Shown here piece by piece: positions 8,301-16,023 of a stretch of DNA of 37,598 nucleotides. How positions within the stretch are numbered: position 1 is the stretch's first letter; each line of letters starts with the position of its first letter. The translations under genes were made by a program, and so were the position numbers. The notes below the pieces were generated by a model, which was given only the letters and a program-made list of their open reading frames with translations, did not search any database and had not been told where the DNA came from. The stretch is from a virus. Where the stretch lies: positions 1 to 37,598 of IMG/VR virus record IMGVR_UViG_3300002835_000491; one strand, given 5' to 3'.

Positions 8301-8926
8301 CTTCTTATAGTTTATCAGGAAACATTTTAACATTTGATTCTGTTCCACCAAATACTGCTTACATTGAAGTTACAACTTTAGCAGCAACAAGTATAGTAAG
8401 TAGTTCAGGCACTCTGGTGTATAGAACATATACTGGTAACAACACAGCAACAAACTTTACAGTAACATCAGGTGTCAGTGCAAATAATTTACTTGTTGCA
8501 GAAAATGGTATCTTACAAAGACCAATTACAGATTACACAGTATCTGGAGCTAACGTAGTATTTTCTACTGCGCCAGCTAATGGTGTTGATATTCAAGTGC
8601 GTGAATTGGTTGCAGCTAGTTCGAGTGGTTCATCAATGACATGGTATATTGCAAATGCAAACACGACCATGGTTACAAGCAGTGGATATTTTGTTGACAC
8701 AACAGTTGGTCCAATAACAATGACGTTACCAGCAAGTGCAACACTAGGTGATACGATTCGTTTCAATGATTTGGCTGGAACATTCAGTGCAAACAATTTA
8801 ACTGTTGCAAGAAACAGTCATAAGATTCAAGGTATTGCTAGTGATTTGTTAGTAGACATAGACCAAAGTAGTTTTGGTTTAGTTTATAGTAACACTACAT
8901 ATGGTTGGAAGGTATTGGAACTATAA
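5384..8926 (+). CDS. Giant fibre protein with Asn/Ala heptad shaft
   Basis: This 1180-aa protein alternates shaft and globular modules. Dozens of heptads of the form ANxAFxx (for example SFANGAFVTANSAASFAN) fill residues about 15-55, 135-520, 600-745 and 785-925. Four beta modules with a shared pattern (F-x-GDG, later G(I/V)-x-Q, Y-x-V(T/S)G, then I-x-V) lie near residues 59-130, 532-597, 934-1004 and 1010-1080. Residues about 735-785 have AYAWGNHASAGYATTTYVGN and APTTLDTLNELATALGND, a hallmark fibre motif. The C-terminal ~95 residues (TMTLPASATLGDTIRFNDLA to GWKVLEL) form a beta head also known in phage fibres. A long trimeric fibre with knobs is inferred. Its stop overlaps the next start (TAATG). 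Confidence 0.9.
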   Translation: MEFSYIGNQDKKDVRLAGSFANGAFVTANSAASFANAAFARANAAYAQANTGGNFTAAPVSVYSDEFTANGATTTFNLSTTPTSENYIIAVVDGITQLRSTYTVTGNVVTFDSTFENGANVEITTITGGGAVDPYASNTANAAYATANAAFLQANNSSTDTWVRTQANTAYDKANSAASFANGSFVVANSASIFANASFDRANAAYAQANNSTDTWVRGQANNAFDTANSSASFANASFVTANASYLSQNTTAIFSNAAFDRANAAYAQANNSTDTWVRGQANNAYDTANSASSFANGAFVTANSAASFANGAFTTSNTADSKATSAGSFANGAFDRANSSYVTANSGSSFANGAFVTANAAASFANGAFTQANNASSFANGAFVAANSAAIFSNAAFERANSGYGVANTSASFANGAFVSANSGATFANASFVTANAAASFANGAFLRANSGYEVANSGASFANGAFTQANTGVTISSLAFSHANAAYAQANTGGGADTFARAQANAAFITANLAYNTIITASNTAALYYITRNFTGDGNTNTFSISSNTTANSILIFDNGITQNPLTDYSVTGNTITFVESPANGSIIQVRELLSNVPVVTDNSNSAFNRANSAYATANAAFLQANNSTDSWVRTQANNAYDTANNAGSFANGAFVTANSGASFANASFIVANSAASFANSAFITANAAFNAANNSTDTWVRTQANAAYNAANSGASFANGAFITANAAYAWGNHASAGYATTTYVGNAIANLVNSAPTTLDTLNELATALGNDANFSTTIATSIGVTNSFANGAFLRANASYDAQNTTAGFANASYTTANSGASFANAAFITANASYTAQNTTASFANGAFDKANSAASFANGAFVTANAAFNAANNATDPWVRNQANNAYNTANAAFTAANTAGGADTWARAQANAAFNKANTGSGGTLTGYVDAFTGDGSNSAFTLSTTPDSENIIFVSVQGVMQPKTSYSLSGNILTFDSVPPNTAYIEVTTLAATSIVSSSGTLVYRTYTGNNTATNFTVTSGVSANNLLVAENGILQRPITDYTVSGANVVFSTAPANGVDIQVRELVAASSSGSSMTWYIANANTTMVTSSGYFVDTTVGPITMTLPASATLGDTIRFNDLAGTFSANNLTVARNSHKIQGIASDLLVDIDQSSFGLVYSNTTYGWKVLEL
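5423..8165 (+). repeat. Asn/Ala heptad coding repeats (21-nt unit)
   Basis: Codons for Ala-Asn recur every 21 nt over long stretches, with Ala, Phe or Tyr at fixed places between. Frequent DNA words are variants of TCATTTGCTAATGGTGC and GCCAATGCGGCC. Synonymous variation is high between copies, while the amino-acid pattern is strict. The array is broken by beta modules at about 5559-5775, 6979-7175 and the NEL-type motif at about 7590-7745. Confidence 0.85.
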
Positions 8927-10335
8927 TGGCAACAAGTTTAAAATCATTAAAAGCAAACTCATTTACTCCTGTTATCGTTAGTGCAGGTGTATCGTCTAGT
9001 GTTAAGGTAACATCAGTAACTCCTTCTGTTGACGTTCCTGCTGGCGGACAAACATTGACTGTGACTGGTTCCGGTTTCAATTCTGGTGCAGTAGTTTATG
9101 TGGATTCAAATACTTGCAGTACAACTTATGTAAGTAGTACTAGTTTAACTTTTACTAGTCCAGCAAAAAGTTTAGGTGCATATCACCTGTATGTTTATAA
9201 CACTGATGGTAGTGTAGGTATAAAACCGAACGGCATAACATATAGTACTGCACCTTCATGGGTAACATCAAGTGGATCTTTATTTAATGCTGGTGTTGGA
9301 ACATCCTACACACAATCAGTTAGTGCAACAAGCGATTCAACTATTACATATAGTTTAACTAGTGGAAGTTTACCTTCTGGATTAAATTTAATTAGTGCTA
9401 ATGGTGCAATAACTGGTACACCAAGTACATCAGGCACAAGTACATTTACTATCACAGCCACAGATGCAGAAGGACAAACTGCAAGCAGGTCATTCTCAAT
9501 TGCTGCTGCGGATTCACCAACAAGCATTAACTATCTGTTGGTTGCCGGCGGCGGTGCTGGTGGAGCATATGGTGCTGGCGGTGGTGCTGGCGGACTCTTA
9601 ACTAATGACCTTTCTATTTCCTCGGACGTAATTTACACCGTAACTATTGGTTCAGGTGGAACATCCACAACAAGTTCAACTACTAGTGGTGCAAATTCTT
9701 CTATCTCTGGTTCTGGAATAACAACATTAACAGGTATTGGTGGTGGCGCAGGTGGTAGATCCCCGTTCCAAAATGCACAAGGTGCTAACGGAGGAAGTGG
9801 CGGCGGTAGTGGAACTGCTGACAACAACGTTGTGACTGGCGGATTAGGTACCGCAGGACCACCACGGCAAGGTTATAATGGCGGATCTTTCAATGGCGGC
9901 GCCAATTACTATGCAGGCGGTGGCGGCGGAGCCGGTGCTGTAGGTTATGACAATGATGCTCCGAGTAACAATCAAGGCAAAGGTGGTATTGGTGTTACTT
10001 CATCAATTACTGGCACATCAACATACTATGCAGGCGGTGGCGGCGGTGGAGGTTTTAATGGTCTAAGTTATGGCGGACTTGGCGGCGGCGGCCGTGGCGG
10101 CGGCAGTACTGAAACCTTTACTGGTACAGCGGGAAGTATTAACACCGGTGGTGGTGGCGGTGGCGGCGGTTATTCTGGCGGCGTTATAGCTGGTGGTTCT
10201 GGCGGCTCAGGTATTGTGGTTATACGATATGCAGATACATATCCAGATGCAGTAGTTACGGGTTCGCCAACATTCACAACAACTGGTGGTTACAAAATTT
10301 ACAAATTCACATCCTCTGGTAGTATAACATTTTAA
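8926..10335 (+). CDS. IPT/PIG plus glycine-rich adhesin-like protein
   Basis: I take the ATG at 8926, overlapping the previous stop as TAATG, rather than a TTG at 8905; this gives 469 aa. Residues about 27-107 are an IPT/TIG-like immunoglobulin fold (GGQTLTVTGSGFNSGAVVYV, then Y-x-LYVYNTDGS). Residues 110-194 resemble a putative-Ig (PIG) repeat: ITYSLTSGSLPSGLNL, ITGTPSTSGTSTFTI, ATDAEGQ. From 201 to about 436 is a glycine-rich domain beginning YLLVAGGGAGGAYG and ending GGSGIVVIRY. A final strand pair (GGYKIYKFTSSGSITF) closes it. This layout suits a surface-exposed adhesin, perhaps analogous to polyglycine-II tip adhesins of T-even phages, which is inference. The N-terminal half is paralogous to the next gene. 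Confidence 0.85.
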   Translation: MATSLKSLKANSFTPVIVSAGVSSSVKVTSVTPSVDVPAGGQTLTVTGSGFNSGAVVYVDSNTCSTTYVSSTSLTFTSPAKSLGAYHLYVYNTDGSVGIKPNGITYSTAPSWVTSSGSLFNAGVGTSYTQSVSATSDSTITYSLTSGSLPSGLNLISANGAITGTPSTSGTSTFTITATDAEGQTASRSFSIAAADSPTSINYLLVAGGGAGGAYGAGGGAGGLLTNDLSISSDVIYTVTIGSGGTSTTSSTTSGANSSISGSGITTLTGIGGGAGGRSPFQNAQGANGGSGGGSGTADNNVVTGGLGTAGPPRQGYNGGSFNGGANYYAGGGGGAGAVGYDNDAPSNNQGKGGIGVTSSITGTSTYYAGGGGGGGFNGLSYGGLGGGGRGGGSTETFTGTAGSINTGGGGGGGGYSGGVIAGGSGGSGIVVIRYADTYPDAVVTGSPTFTTTGGYKIYKFTSSGSITF

Positions 10336-10341
10336 TTAAAA

Positions 10342-13300
10342 ATGACACTCAAGATTTCAACAGACAATATACAAACATCAACGTTAGCATCTCTAGCTTC
10401 CGTTAGTATTCCAAAAATTACCAGCATAACTTATCCTGGAGATGACACTGCGGCAACAACAGCAGGCGGTCAAACAATCACTTTGACTGGTAGTGGTTTT
10501 ATTGCCGGTGCATCTGTTATAGTTGATGGATCATATGCAGGTGTTGTTACTGTAGTAAGCAATACATCTATAACATTTACAGCACCATCAAATAGTGGCG
10601 GTACATATCCATTGTATGTTGTCAATACGGATGGTGGCACTGCCATATCTATTCCTGGTATTAGTTATAGTGGTACACCAGCATGGAGTAACACTGCTGG
10701 AAGTTTAGCGACAGTATATGAAACTGATGCGTTAAGTACACAATTAACAGCCACAGGAGATGCAGCAATAACATACAGTGTTTATTCTGGTACGTTGCCA
10801 CCTGGAAGTTCTTTGAATACTTCAACAGGTTTGTTATCAGGTACAACACAAGCAACTGAAAGTTCAACAACATACACATTCACAATTCGTGCAACTGACG
10901 CACAGAATCAGGATACAGACCGTACATTTAGTATAACAATCAATCCAGATGTTGTTACATGGAGTTCACCTGCTGATGGAACAGTTACTGCATTGTTTCA
11001 GGACACAACAATGTCGAATGTTGCGCTAAGTGCAACTAGTGTGGCCGGACAATCTATTGCGTATACCGCAAATGCATTGCCAACTGGAGTAACTATAAGT
11101 GGTTCTAATGTAACAGGAACTCCAACAGTAGTTGGTAATACAATAAGTGTCATAACAGCCACAGCTGCAAATACAAATAGAACAGCAACAAGAACATTTA
11201 CATGGGTGGTTAGTGTTTCTAGTGACGCATTTTTTAAGAATACAACATTGTTATTGAATGGTGAAGGCACTTCGGCAAACAATGGTTCAAACAATAATAT
11301 ATTCATAGACTCAAGTAACAATAATTTCACTATCACAAGAGTAGGTAATACAAGTCAAGGTTCATTTAGTCCTTATAGTGTGACGGGTTGGAGTAATTTC
11401 TTTGATGGTACTACTGATTTTATAACTGCGGTAGGATCTGGTGCAGTAGTAAGAAGTTCCGGCAGTTTTACTATAGAAGGTTGGTACTATCCAACTTCAT
11501 CGGCTGCATCGTTTAGAGCAGTTTATTCTAGTGGTACAGGATACGCTACGGCGGGCAGACTTTATCAAAATAATACAACTCTAACTTTTTATTGGGCTGG
11601 TTCGGGCGGTATCACAGGCTCAATTGGTTGGACATTAAATACCTGGAATCATTTTGCAGTAACTTGGGACGGAACCACAACTAAAGTCTATGTCAATGGA
11701 CAACAGAGTATTAGTAGCACTTCGCCTACATATTCCGGTACAGTTGATTTATCTATTGGTGAATCAACGTATTCACCTTTTGGTTATATTAGTAATTTTA
11801 GAATTGTAAATAGTGTTGTTTATTCCGCAACATTTACACCAAGCACAACTCCACTAACAGCAATAGCAAATACAAGTTTATTAACCTGTCAAAGTAATAG
11901 AATTATTGACAACTCACCTAATAGTTTTACATTAACTAGAAACGGTGATGTTTCAGTTCAAGCATTTGGTCCATTCGGTAGTATACCTGAAGCAGTACCA
12001 ATAAGTTATAGTACATATCTAAATGGTTCTAGTTATGTAACTGTGCCAAGTACTTCAGCTGATAGTCTGTTTGGATCAGGAAACTATACAGTTGAATTTT
12101 GGACAAAAACAGATGATACAAGTTGGGAAATGATTGCACCTGAAACTGGTGTTGGTTTAGCACTTATTATCGCTAGTGGTAATTTAATTCTTCAAAACCA
12201 ATATGGTCAAGCAGGTATACTTACTGTCAGTGCTTCTTCTATATTGAATAACGCTTGGCACCATGTTGCTGTGGTACGCAATTCAGGAACAATCACAATA
12301 TATTTTGATGGTACGAGTGTAGGCACAGCAGCAAATAGTACAGACTATTCTAACCAAAATCTAACATATGATATTGGTTATGGTAATCAAAGTGCGGGTA
12401 GATATCTTAGTGGTAAACTATCAAACTTTAGAATTGTTAATGGTACAGCAGTATATACAAGCAATTTTACTCCACCAAGCACACCATTAACTAATATAAC
12501 AAATACAAAAGTATTAACGTTTCAAAATCCTACACTAATAGACAACTCATCTTCTGCAAGAAGTTTAGGTGTGTCAGGAACACAGAATATTTTTATAGAT
12601 AATCCATTCGGATACACCGCACAGAGTTCAGCAAGTTATACTCCAAGTTTACATGGTGGTAGTGCATACTTTGATGGTACTGGGGATTATCTAAGTACAC
12701 CAAGTAATTCTGCTTTTGCATTTTTGAAAGGTGCGTTGACTGTAGAAATGTGGATATATCCTACTGCTACTATAACGACACCGGCTAACATTGGTTTGTT
12801 TTATGTTGAAGAAACCAGTGGGTTAGTAGTTGGGTTGTCTAGTGGATATTTAGCAATGGGAAGAAGAACCATTGGGTATGATTTAACATCATCATATATT
12901 CCACCTCTTAATACTTGGACTCATGTTGCAGTCACTAGATCCGGAGCAACTGCATGGATATTTGCAAATGGTGTACAAGTTGGGACGGTCACTGCATCGG
13001 GGGGAGATGCAAATAATAATGCAAATTATGTATGTACTACCGGGTTACCTACGTTAGCAGGAAATTATGCAGGTGGCGCTGGTTTTGGATATTTTCCTGG
13101 GTATATATCTGACCTTCGTGTAGTCAAAGGTACTGCATTATATACAACAGGATTCATCCCACCAGCTGCACCTGTAATACCAATAGCAAATACAAGTTTA
13201 TTGTTGAACTTCACCAATGCAGGTATCATTGACCAACACGGTAGTAATGTGATAGAGACTTTAGGTGGTGTACAAATAAGCACTGCGGTTAAAAAGTATA

Positions 13301-13839
13301 ACAACGCTAGCATCTATTTTGATGGTACTGGAGATTATCTATACGGTGCATGGAATCCAAATCTTGAATTAGGTGCTGGCAATTTTACAATCGAATTTTG
13401 GATATATGCAGTAGGCGGAAATAGTTTGTACTGTTGGTCAACAGATTGGCATTATGCCATGTCTTGGAATTATGGCGGTGCAAGTTCAAATCGTGTTGGC
13501 ATTTGGGCCTCATCTAATGGATCTACTTGGAATATTTTTAATGCTGACGGTGGTGGCAATGGCATCTCTACTGGAACTATAACAGCCAATACATGGACTC
13601 ATGTTGCGTTAGTACGTAATGGAAGTGCATGGGCATTATATTTGAACGGAACTTCTGCTTGGACTGGAACATCAAGTGCAACTATTATTACTAGAACTGA
13701 TACTTTTAGAATTGGTGGCCCTTGGCCAAATTCAGGTCCTTCGGACTTCAATGGCTACATAGATGACCTAAGAATAACAAAAGGTATCGCACGTTATACA
13801 GCAAACTTTACACCACCATCAGCATTACCAACCAAGTAA
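10342..13839 (+). CDS. IPT/PIG plus four LamG-like domains, putative adhesin
   Basis: This 1165-aa protein begins LKISTDNIQTSTLASLASV. Residues about 25-110 are IPT/TIG-like (GGQTITLTGSGFIAGASVIV), 112-200 and 203-292 are PIG-like, and four concanavalin-like LamG domains follow at about 345-498, 555-711, 772-940 and 985-1159. Each LamG domain has (Y/F)FDGT-x-D(Y/F) or YLNGSSYV, then F-x-(I/V)E-x-W, a W-x-H-(V/F)A(V/L) strand, and the closing motif FRIVN/LRVVK/LRITK followed by Y-x-x-x-F-x-PP. LamG folds often bind carbohydrate or protein, so a receptor-binding role is plausible. It starts 6 nt after the previous stop. No metal ligand set could be assigned with confidence. Confidence 0.88.
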   Translation: MTLKISTDNIQTSTLASLASVSIPKITSITYPGDDTAATTAGGQTITLTGSGFIAGASVIVDGSYAGVVTVVSNTSITFTAPSNSGGTYPLYVVNTDGGTAISIPGISYSGTPAWSNTAGSLATVYETDALSTQLTATGDAAITYSVYSGTLPPGSSLNTSTGLLSGTTQATESSTTYTFTIRATDAQNQDTDRTFSITINPDVVTWSSPADGTVTALFQDTTMSNVALSATSVAGQSIAYTANALPTGVTISGSNVTGTPTVVGNTISVITATAANTNRTATRTFTWVVSVSSDAFFKNTTLLLNGEGTSANNGSNNNIFIDSSNNNFTITRVGNTSQGSFSPYSVTGWSNFFDGTTDFITAVGSGAVVRSSGSFTIEGWYYPTSSAASFRAVYSSGTGYATAGRLYQNNTTLTFYWAGSGGITGSIGWTLNTWNHFAVTWDGTTTKVYVNGQQSISSTSPTYSGTVDLSIGESTYSPFGYISNFRIVNSVVYSATFTPSTTPLTAIANTSLLTCQSNRIIDNSPNSFTLTRNGDVSVQAFGPFGSIPEAVPISYSTYLNGSSYVTVPSTSADSLFGSGNYTVEFWTKTDDTSWEMIAPETGVGLALIIASGNLILQNQYGQAGILTVSASSILNNAWHHVAVVRNSGTITIYFDGTSVGTAANSTDYSNQNLTYDIGYGNQSAGRYLSGKLSNFRIVNGTAVYTSNFTPPSTPLTNITNTKVLTFQNPTLIDNSSSARSLGVSGTQNIFIDNPFGYTAQSSASYTPSLHGGSAYFDGTGDYLSTPSNSAFAFLKGALTVEMWIYPTATITTPANIGLFYVEETSGLVVGLSSGYLAMGRRTIGYDLTSSYIPPLNTWTHVAVTRSGATAWIFANGVQVGTVTASGGDANNNANYVCTTGLPTLAGNYAGGAGFGYFPGYISDLRVVKGTALYTTGFIPPAAPVIPIANTSLLLNFTNAGIIDQHGSNVIETLGGVQISTAVKKYNNASIYFDGTGDYLYGAWNPNLELGAGNFTIEFWIYAVGGNSLYCWSTDWHYAMSWNYGGASSNRVGIWASSNGSTWNIFNADGGGNGISTGTITANTWTHVALVRNGSAWALYLNGTSAWTGTSSATIITRTDTFRIGGPWPNSGPSDFNGYIDDLRITKGIARYTANFTPPSALPTK

Positions 13840-13845
13840 TAAATA
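13838..13845 (+). promoter_or_regulatory. Candidate late promoter (AATAAATA)
   Basis: AATAAATA begins within the stop codon of the LamG gene and is followed by TAAAAGG. It is about 15 nt before the ATG at 13861, which would give a very short leader, so this call is weaker than the others. Confidence 0.4.
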
Positions 13846-13860
13846 TAAAAGGTTTAAAAA

Positions 13861-14100
13861 ATGGCAACTAAAATTAGAACATATAACATAGAAGACCAGA
13901 CATTAGTTGATTTGGGTTATGCGAGTTCTGATACATTTACTCAGGTTAAATTTCCTTTAGGTGATATGGGTTCAGTAGCAGAAGAAATTTTTGGTGGACT
14001 AGGTTTAGAACAGTATGGTAGAATTTGGGATAATAAAACAACAATATCAGTTTTTTATCCAGATAGTTTAATCCCACTTGATGCTGGTTATCTAACATAA
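13861..14100 (+). CDS. Small conserved-type protein, unknown function
   Basis: This 79-aa product begins MATKIRTYNIEDQTLVDLGY and includes FTQVKFPLGDMGSVAEEIFG and IWDNKTTISVFYPD. The N-terminal KIRTYNIED stretch resembles the short strand that opens other virion proteins here (LKISTDNI in the LamG protein, for instance). The rest is not recognisable. It is acidic, has no membrane segment and no cysteine. AAAAGG lies 10-15 nt before the start. Its place between an adhesin gene and an Mtd-N-like gene suggests a virion component. Confidence 0.7.
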   Translation: MATKIRTYNIEDQTLVDLGYASSDTFTQVKFPLGDMGSVAEEIFGGLGLEQYGRIWDNKTTISVFYPDSLIPLDAGYLT

Positions 14101-14103
14101 ATA
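14096..14103 (+). promoter_or_regulatory. Candidate late promoter (CATAAATA)
   Basis: CATAAATA followed by CATATATTAAGG spans the stop of the previous gene and lies about 20 nt before the ATG at 14123. It matches seven of eight bases of the T4 late box. Confidence 0.5.
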
Positions 14104-14122
14104 CATATATTAAGGAATATAA

Positions 14123-14392
14123 ATGGCTACACAACTACAATTCAGGCGAGGAACTACTGCACAAACCATAATCTTTACCGGAGCAACCGGAGAAGTTACT
14201 GTTGATACAACTAAAGGTGTGGTAGTCGTGCATGATGGTACAACTGTAGGTGGTGTACCATCAGTCACCGAAGCATTTGCAAGTTCATCCGCAAATACAG
14301 CCAACAATTCATATGCAACAGCTAATGCAGCATTCACATCTGCAAACGTTGCATTGACATATACAAACACGTTTTTATTAATGGGAGCTTAA
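14123..14392 (+). CDS. Mtd N-terminal-domain protein with short heptad tail
   Basis: This 89-aa protein begins MATQLQFRRGTTAQTIIFTG, continues GEVTVDTTKGVVVVHDGTT and GGVP. It is the clearest match in this window to the N-terminal domain of the Bordetella phage BPP-1 major tropism determinant (Q-F-R-G-GTTAQ, later D-T-x-K-x-x-VVVHDG). After that come a few Asn/Ala heptads (ANNSYATANAAFTSAN) and a short hydrophobic end. There is no C-type-lectin domain, so it is not a full tropism determinant. It may cap or anchor a fibre. AAGGAAT precedes the start by about 6 nt. Confidence 0.85.
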   Translation: MATQLQFRRGTTAQTIIFTGATGEVTVDTTKGVVVVHDGTTVGGVPSVTEAFASSSANTANNSYATANAAFTSANVALTYTNTFLLMGA

Positions 14393-14395
14393 CAA

Positions 14396-14725
14396 ATGCC
14401 ATCGGTCTTAAAAATTTTAGGTCAATCTAATCCATCACCAAATACTGCAACAACTCTTTACACAGTACCTGCATCAAACAGTACAGTAATTTCTACGATT
14501 TCAATTGCAAACTTGTCAGCAAACACAACAAGTTTTAGAATTGCTTGCAGACCAGCTGGTGCATCATTGGCCAATTCACAATACATTTCATACGACACAG
14601 TTTTAGGTGCAAGTGATACTGTTGCTTTGACATTAGGTTTAACACTAGCAGCAACTGATGTTCTTACTGTTTATGCTAACACAGGCAACGTTACCTTCAG
14701 TGCGTTTGGTTCGGAGAATTATTAA
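14396..14725 (+). CDS. Small beta-sandwich virion protein, paralogue of 5056 product
   Basis: This 109-aa product reads as alternating strands: TTLYTVPASNSTVISTISIA, then TTSFRIACRP, YISYDTVLGASDTVALTLG, LTLAATDVLTVYAN, VTFSAFGSENY. The order of T-x-LYT, STVI, (I/M)-x-IAN and D-x-L-x-V matches the 108-aa protein at 5056. It sits 3 nt after the Mtd-N-like gene and its stop overlaps the start of the glycine-rich gene as TAATG, so coordinated translation is likely. A fibre or baseplate adaptor is inferred from this linkage. Confidence 0.75.
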   Translation: MPSVLKILGQSNPSPNTATTLYTVPASNSTVISTISIANLSANTTSFRIACRPAGASLANSQYISYDTVLGASDTVALTLGLTLAATDVLTVYANTGNVTFSAFGSENY

Positions 14726-15618
14726 TGGCAATTAAAAAATCTTCCTTAAGTGGATTAAGTTTTAATAGGTCTATATCTTATGTGCAACCAGTTGCTTCAG
14801 CTGGAGGTGGTGGCGGTGCTGTCACAGTTGGACCTACGGCCACGGGTGGTACAGTTACCACATTTACCGATGCAAACAATGCAACATACAAAGTACATAC
14901 ATTCACATCAAGTGGTTCATTTGTAGTAAGTTCTTTAGGTGCATCCAATAATAGTATTGAATTATTAGTTGTGGGTGCTGGTAGTGGTGGCTATTTGAAT
15001 ACAACCGGTGGTGCTGGTGGCCAAGTAAAATATTATGGCGCAGAAAATGCAAATCTTTTTACTAGAGATGTAGCTATTGCGGGTTCAGCACTAGCAACTT
15101 TAGAAGCAGCAACATACACAGTAACAATTGGTGCTGGTCAAGCAGCTGGTACCATTGGCACTGCGGCATCATCTTCTTTTATCGGAACAGGTATAAGTGT
15201 AACATCGACTGGTGGATCAAATCCACAAAGCGGACAAACCTATAGGATTTATTCAATAAGCGGTAATGGTTTTCAAACCGGTACATCAGGCAGCAATGGA
15301 TATTCACACGGTGGTTCTGGTGCAGCGGGCAGAGGAAGTACATACAACTCCGATATAGGTGGCCAAGGTGGAAATGCACAATATTTTATGATAAAAGGAA
15401 ACACAGTTACATTTGTTGGTGGTGGCGGTGGTTTTGGAATTAATGAAGGATATGGAGCAAATATGGAAAGATATAGAGCAACTGGTGGCCAAGGCGCCGG
15501 TAGAGCAGATGAAACTGGTGTAGCTAACATGGGTGGCGGCGGCGGTGCTGGTTGGAACGGTAGCGGCGCAAAAGCTGGCGGTTCAGGTATTGTAATTGTT
15601 AAATATAGAATTTCTTAA
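14725..15618 (+). CDS. Glycine-rich adhesin-like protein
   Basis: This 297-aa protein starts AIKKSSLSGLSFNRSISYVQ. Residues about 50-75 form the strand pair ATYKVHTFTSSGSFVV, which precedes glycine-rich domains elsewhere in this window. From about residue 78 (IELLVVGAGSGGY) the protein is glycine-rich, with TYTVTIGAGQAAGTIG in the middle and GGSGIVIVKY near the end. No IPT or LamG domain is present, so it looks like a stand-alone version of the domain in the 8926 and 21656 products. Such domains may form stacked polyglycine-II helices and bind host surface ligands, which is inference by analogy with T-even tip adhesins. Confidence 0.82.
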   Translation: MAIKKSSLSGLSFNRSISYVQPVASAGGGGGAVTVGPTATGGTVTTFTDANNATYKVHTFTSSGSFVVSSLGASNNSIELLVVGAGSGGYLNTTGGAGGQVKYYGAENANLFTRDVAIAGSALATLEAATYTVTIGAGQAAGTIGTAASSSFIGTGISVTSTGGSNPQSGQTYRIYSISGNGFQTGTSGSNGYSHGGSGAAGRGSTYNSDIGGQGGNAQYFMIKGNTVTFVGGGGGFGINEGYGANMERYRATGGQGAGRADETGVANMGGGGGAGWNGSGAKAGGSGIVIVKYRIS

Positions 15619-15627
15619 GAGGTAAAA

Positions 15628-16008
15628 ATGGCACACTTTGCACAAATTGATAGTAACAACATCGTAACACAAGTTCTAGTAATAGAACAAGATGTGATTA
15701 ATACAGGTTTGTTTGGAGAACCAAGTTCTTTCGTACAAACAAGTTACAACACACATGGCGGTGTACACACATTAGGTGGAACACCATTGAGAAAGAATTA
15801 TGCTGGTACAGGATATACTTATGATTCAGTCCGTGATGCATTTATACCACCTAAACCATACAATAGTTGGACACTAGTAGAAGACACTTGTTTGTGGACT
15901 GCACCAGTCGATATGCCTACAGATGGTAAAGTGTATAAGTGGGATGAAGAAACACTTTCATGGAAAGATATATCTGACGGAGAATCAACACCTGTAGTAA
16001 CTGTTTAA
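15628..16008 (+). CDS. Virion protein of a family common in marine T4-like phages
   Basis: This 126-aa protein begins MAHFAQIDSNNIVTQVLVIE, then has SYNTHGGVHTLGG, LRKNYAGTGYTYDSVRDAF, IPPKPYNSWTL and YKWDEETLSWKDI. I recognise this order (MAHFA-x-I/L-D, THG-x-x-x-LGG-x-PLRKNYAG-x-GYTYD, PPKPY-x-SW) from small proteins of cyanophages and related marine phages. They lie near fibre genes and are annotated as hypothetical or structural. The aromatic C-terminal half suggests a compact beta fold. AGAGGT lies 7 nt before the start. Biochemical function is unknown. Confidence 0.8.
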   Translation: MAHFAQIDSNNIVTQVLVIEQDVINTGLFGEPSSFVQTSYNTHGGVHTLGGTPLRKNYAGTGYTYDSVRDAFIPPKPYNSWTLVEDTCLWTAPVDMPTDGKVYKWDEETLSWKDISDGESTPVVTV

Positions 16009-16023
16009 AAGGTTTATATTATT

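Noticed and set aside
8905-8925. Upstream TTG start for the IPT/glycine-rich gene
   Set aside because: The ATG at 8926 overlaps the previous stop in the TAATG arrangement used repeatedly in this window, and the extra seven residues add no conserved feature.
14123-14392. Possible diversity-generating retroelement, because of the Mtd-like N-terminus
   Set aside because: No reverse transcriptase, template repeat or C-type-lectin variable region is seen in this window. Only the anchoring domain of the tropism determinant is present.
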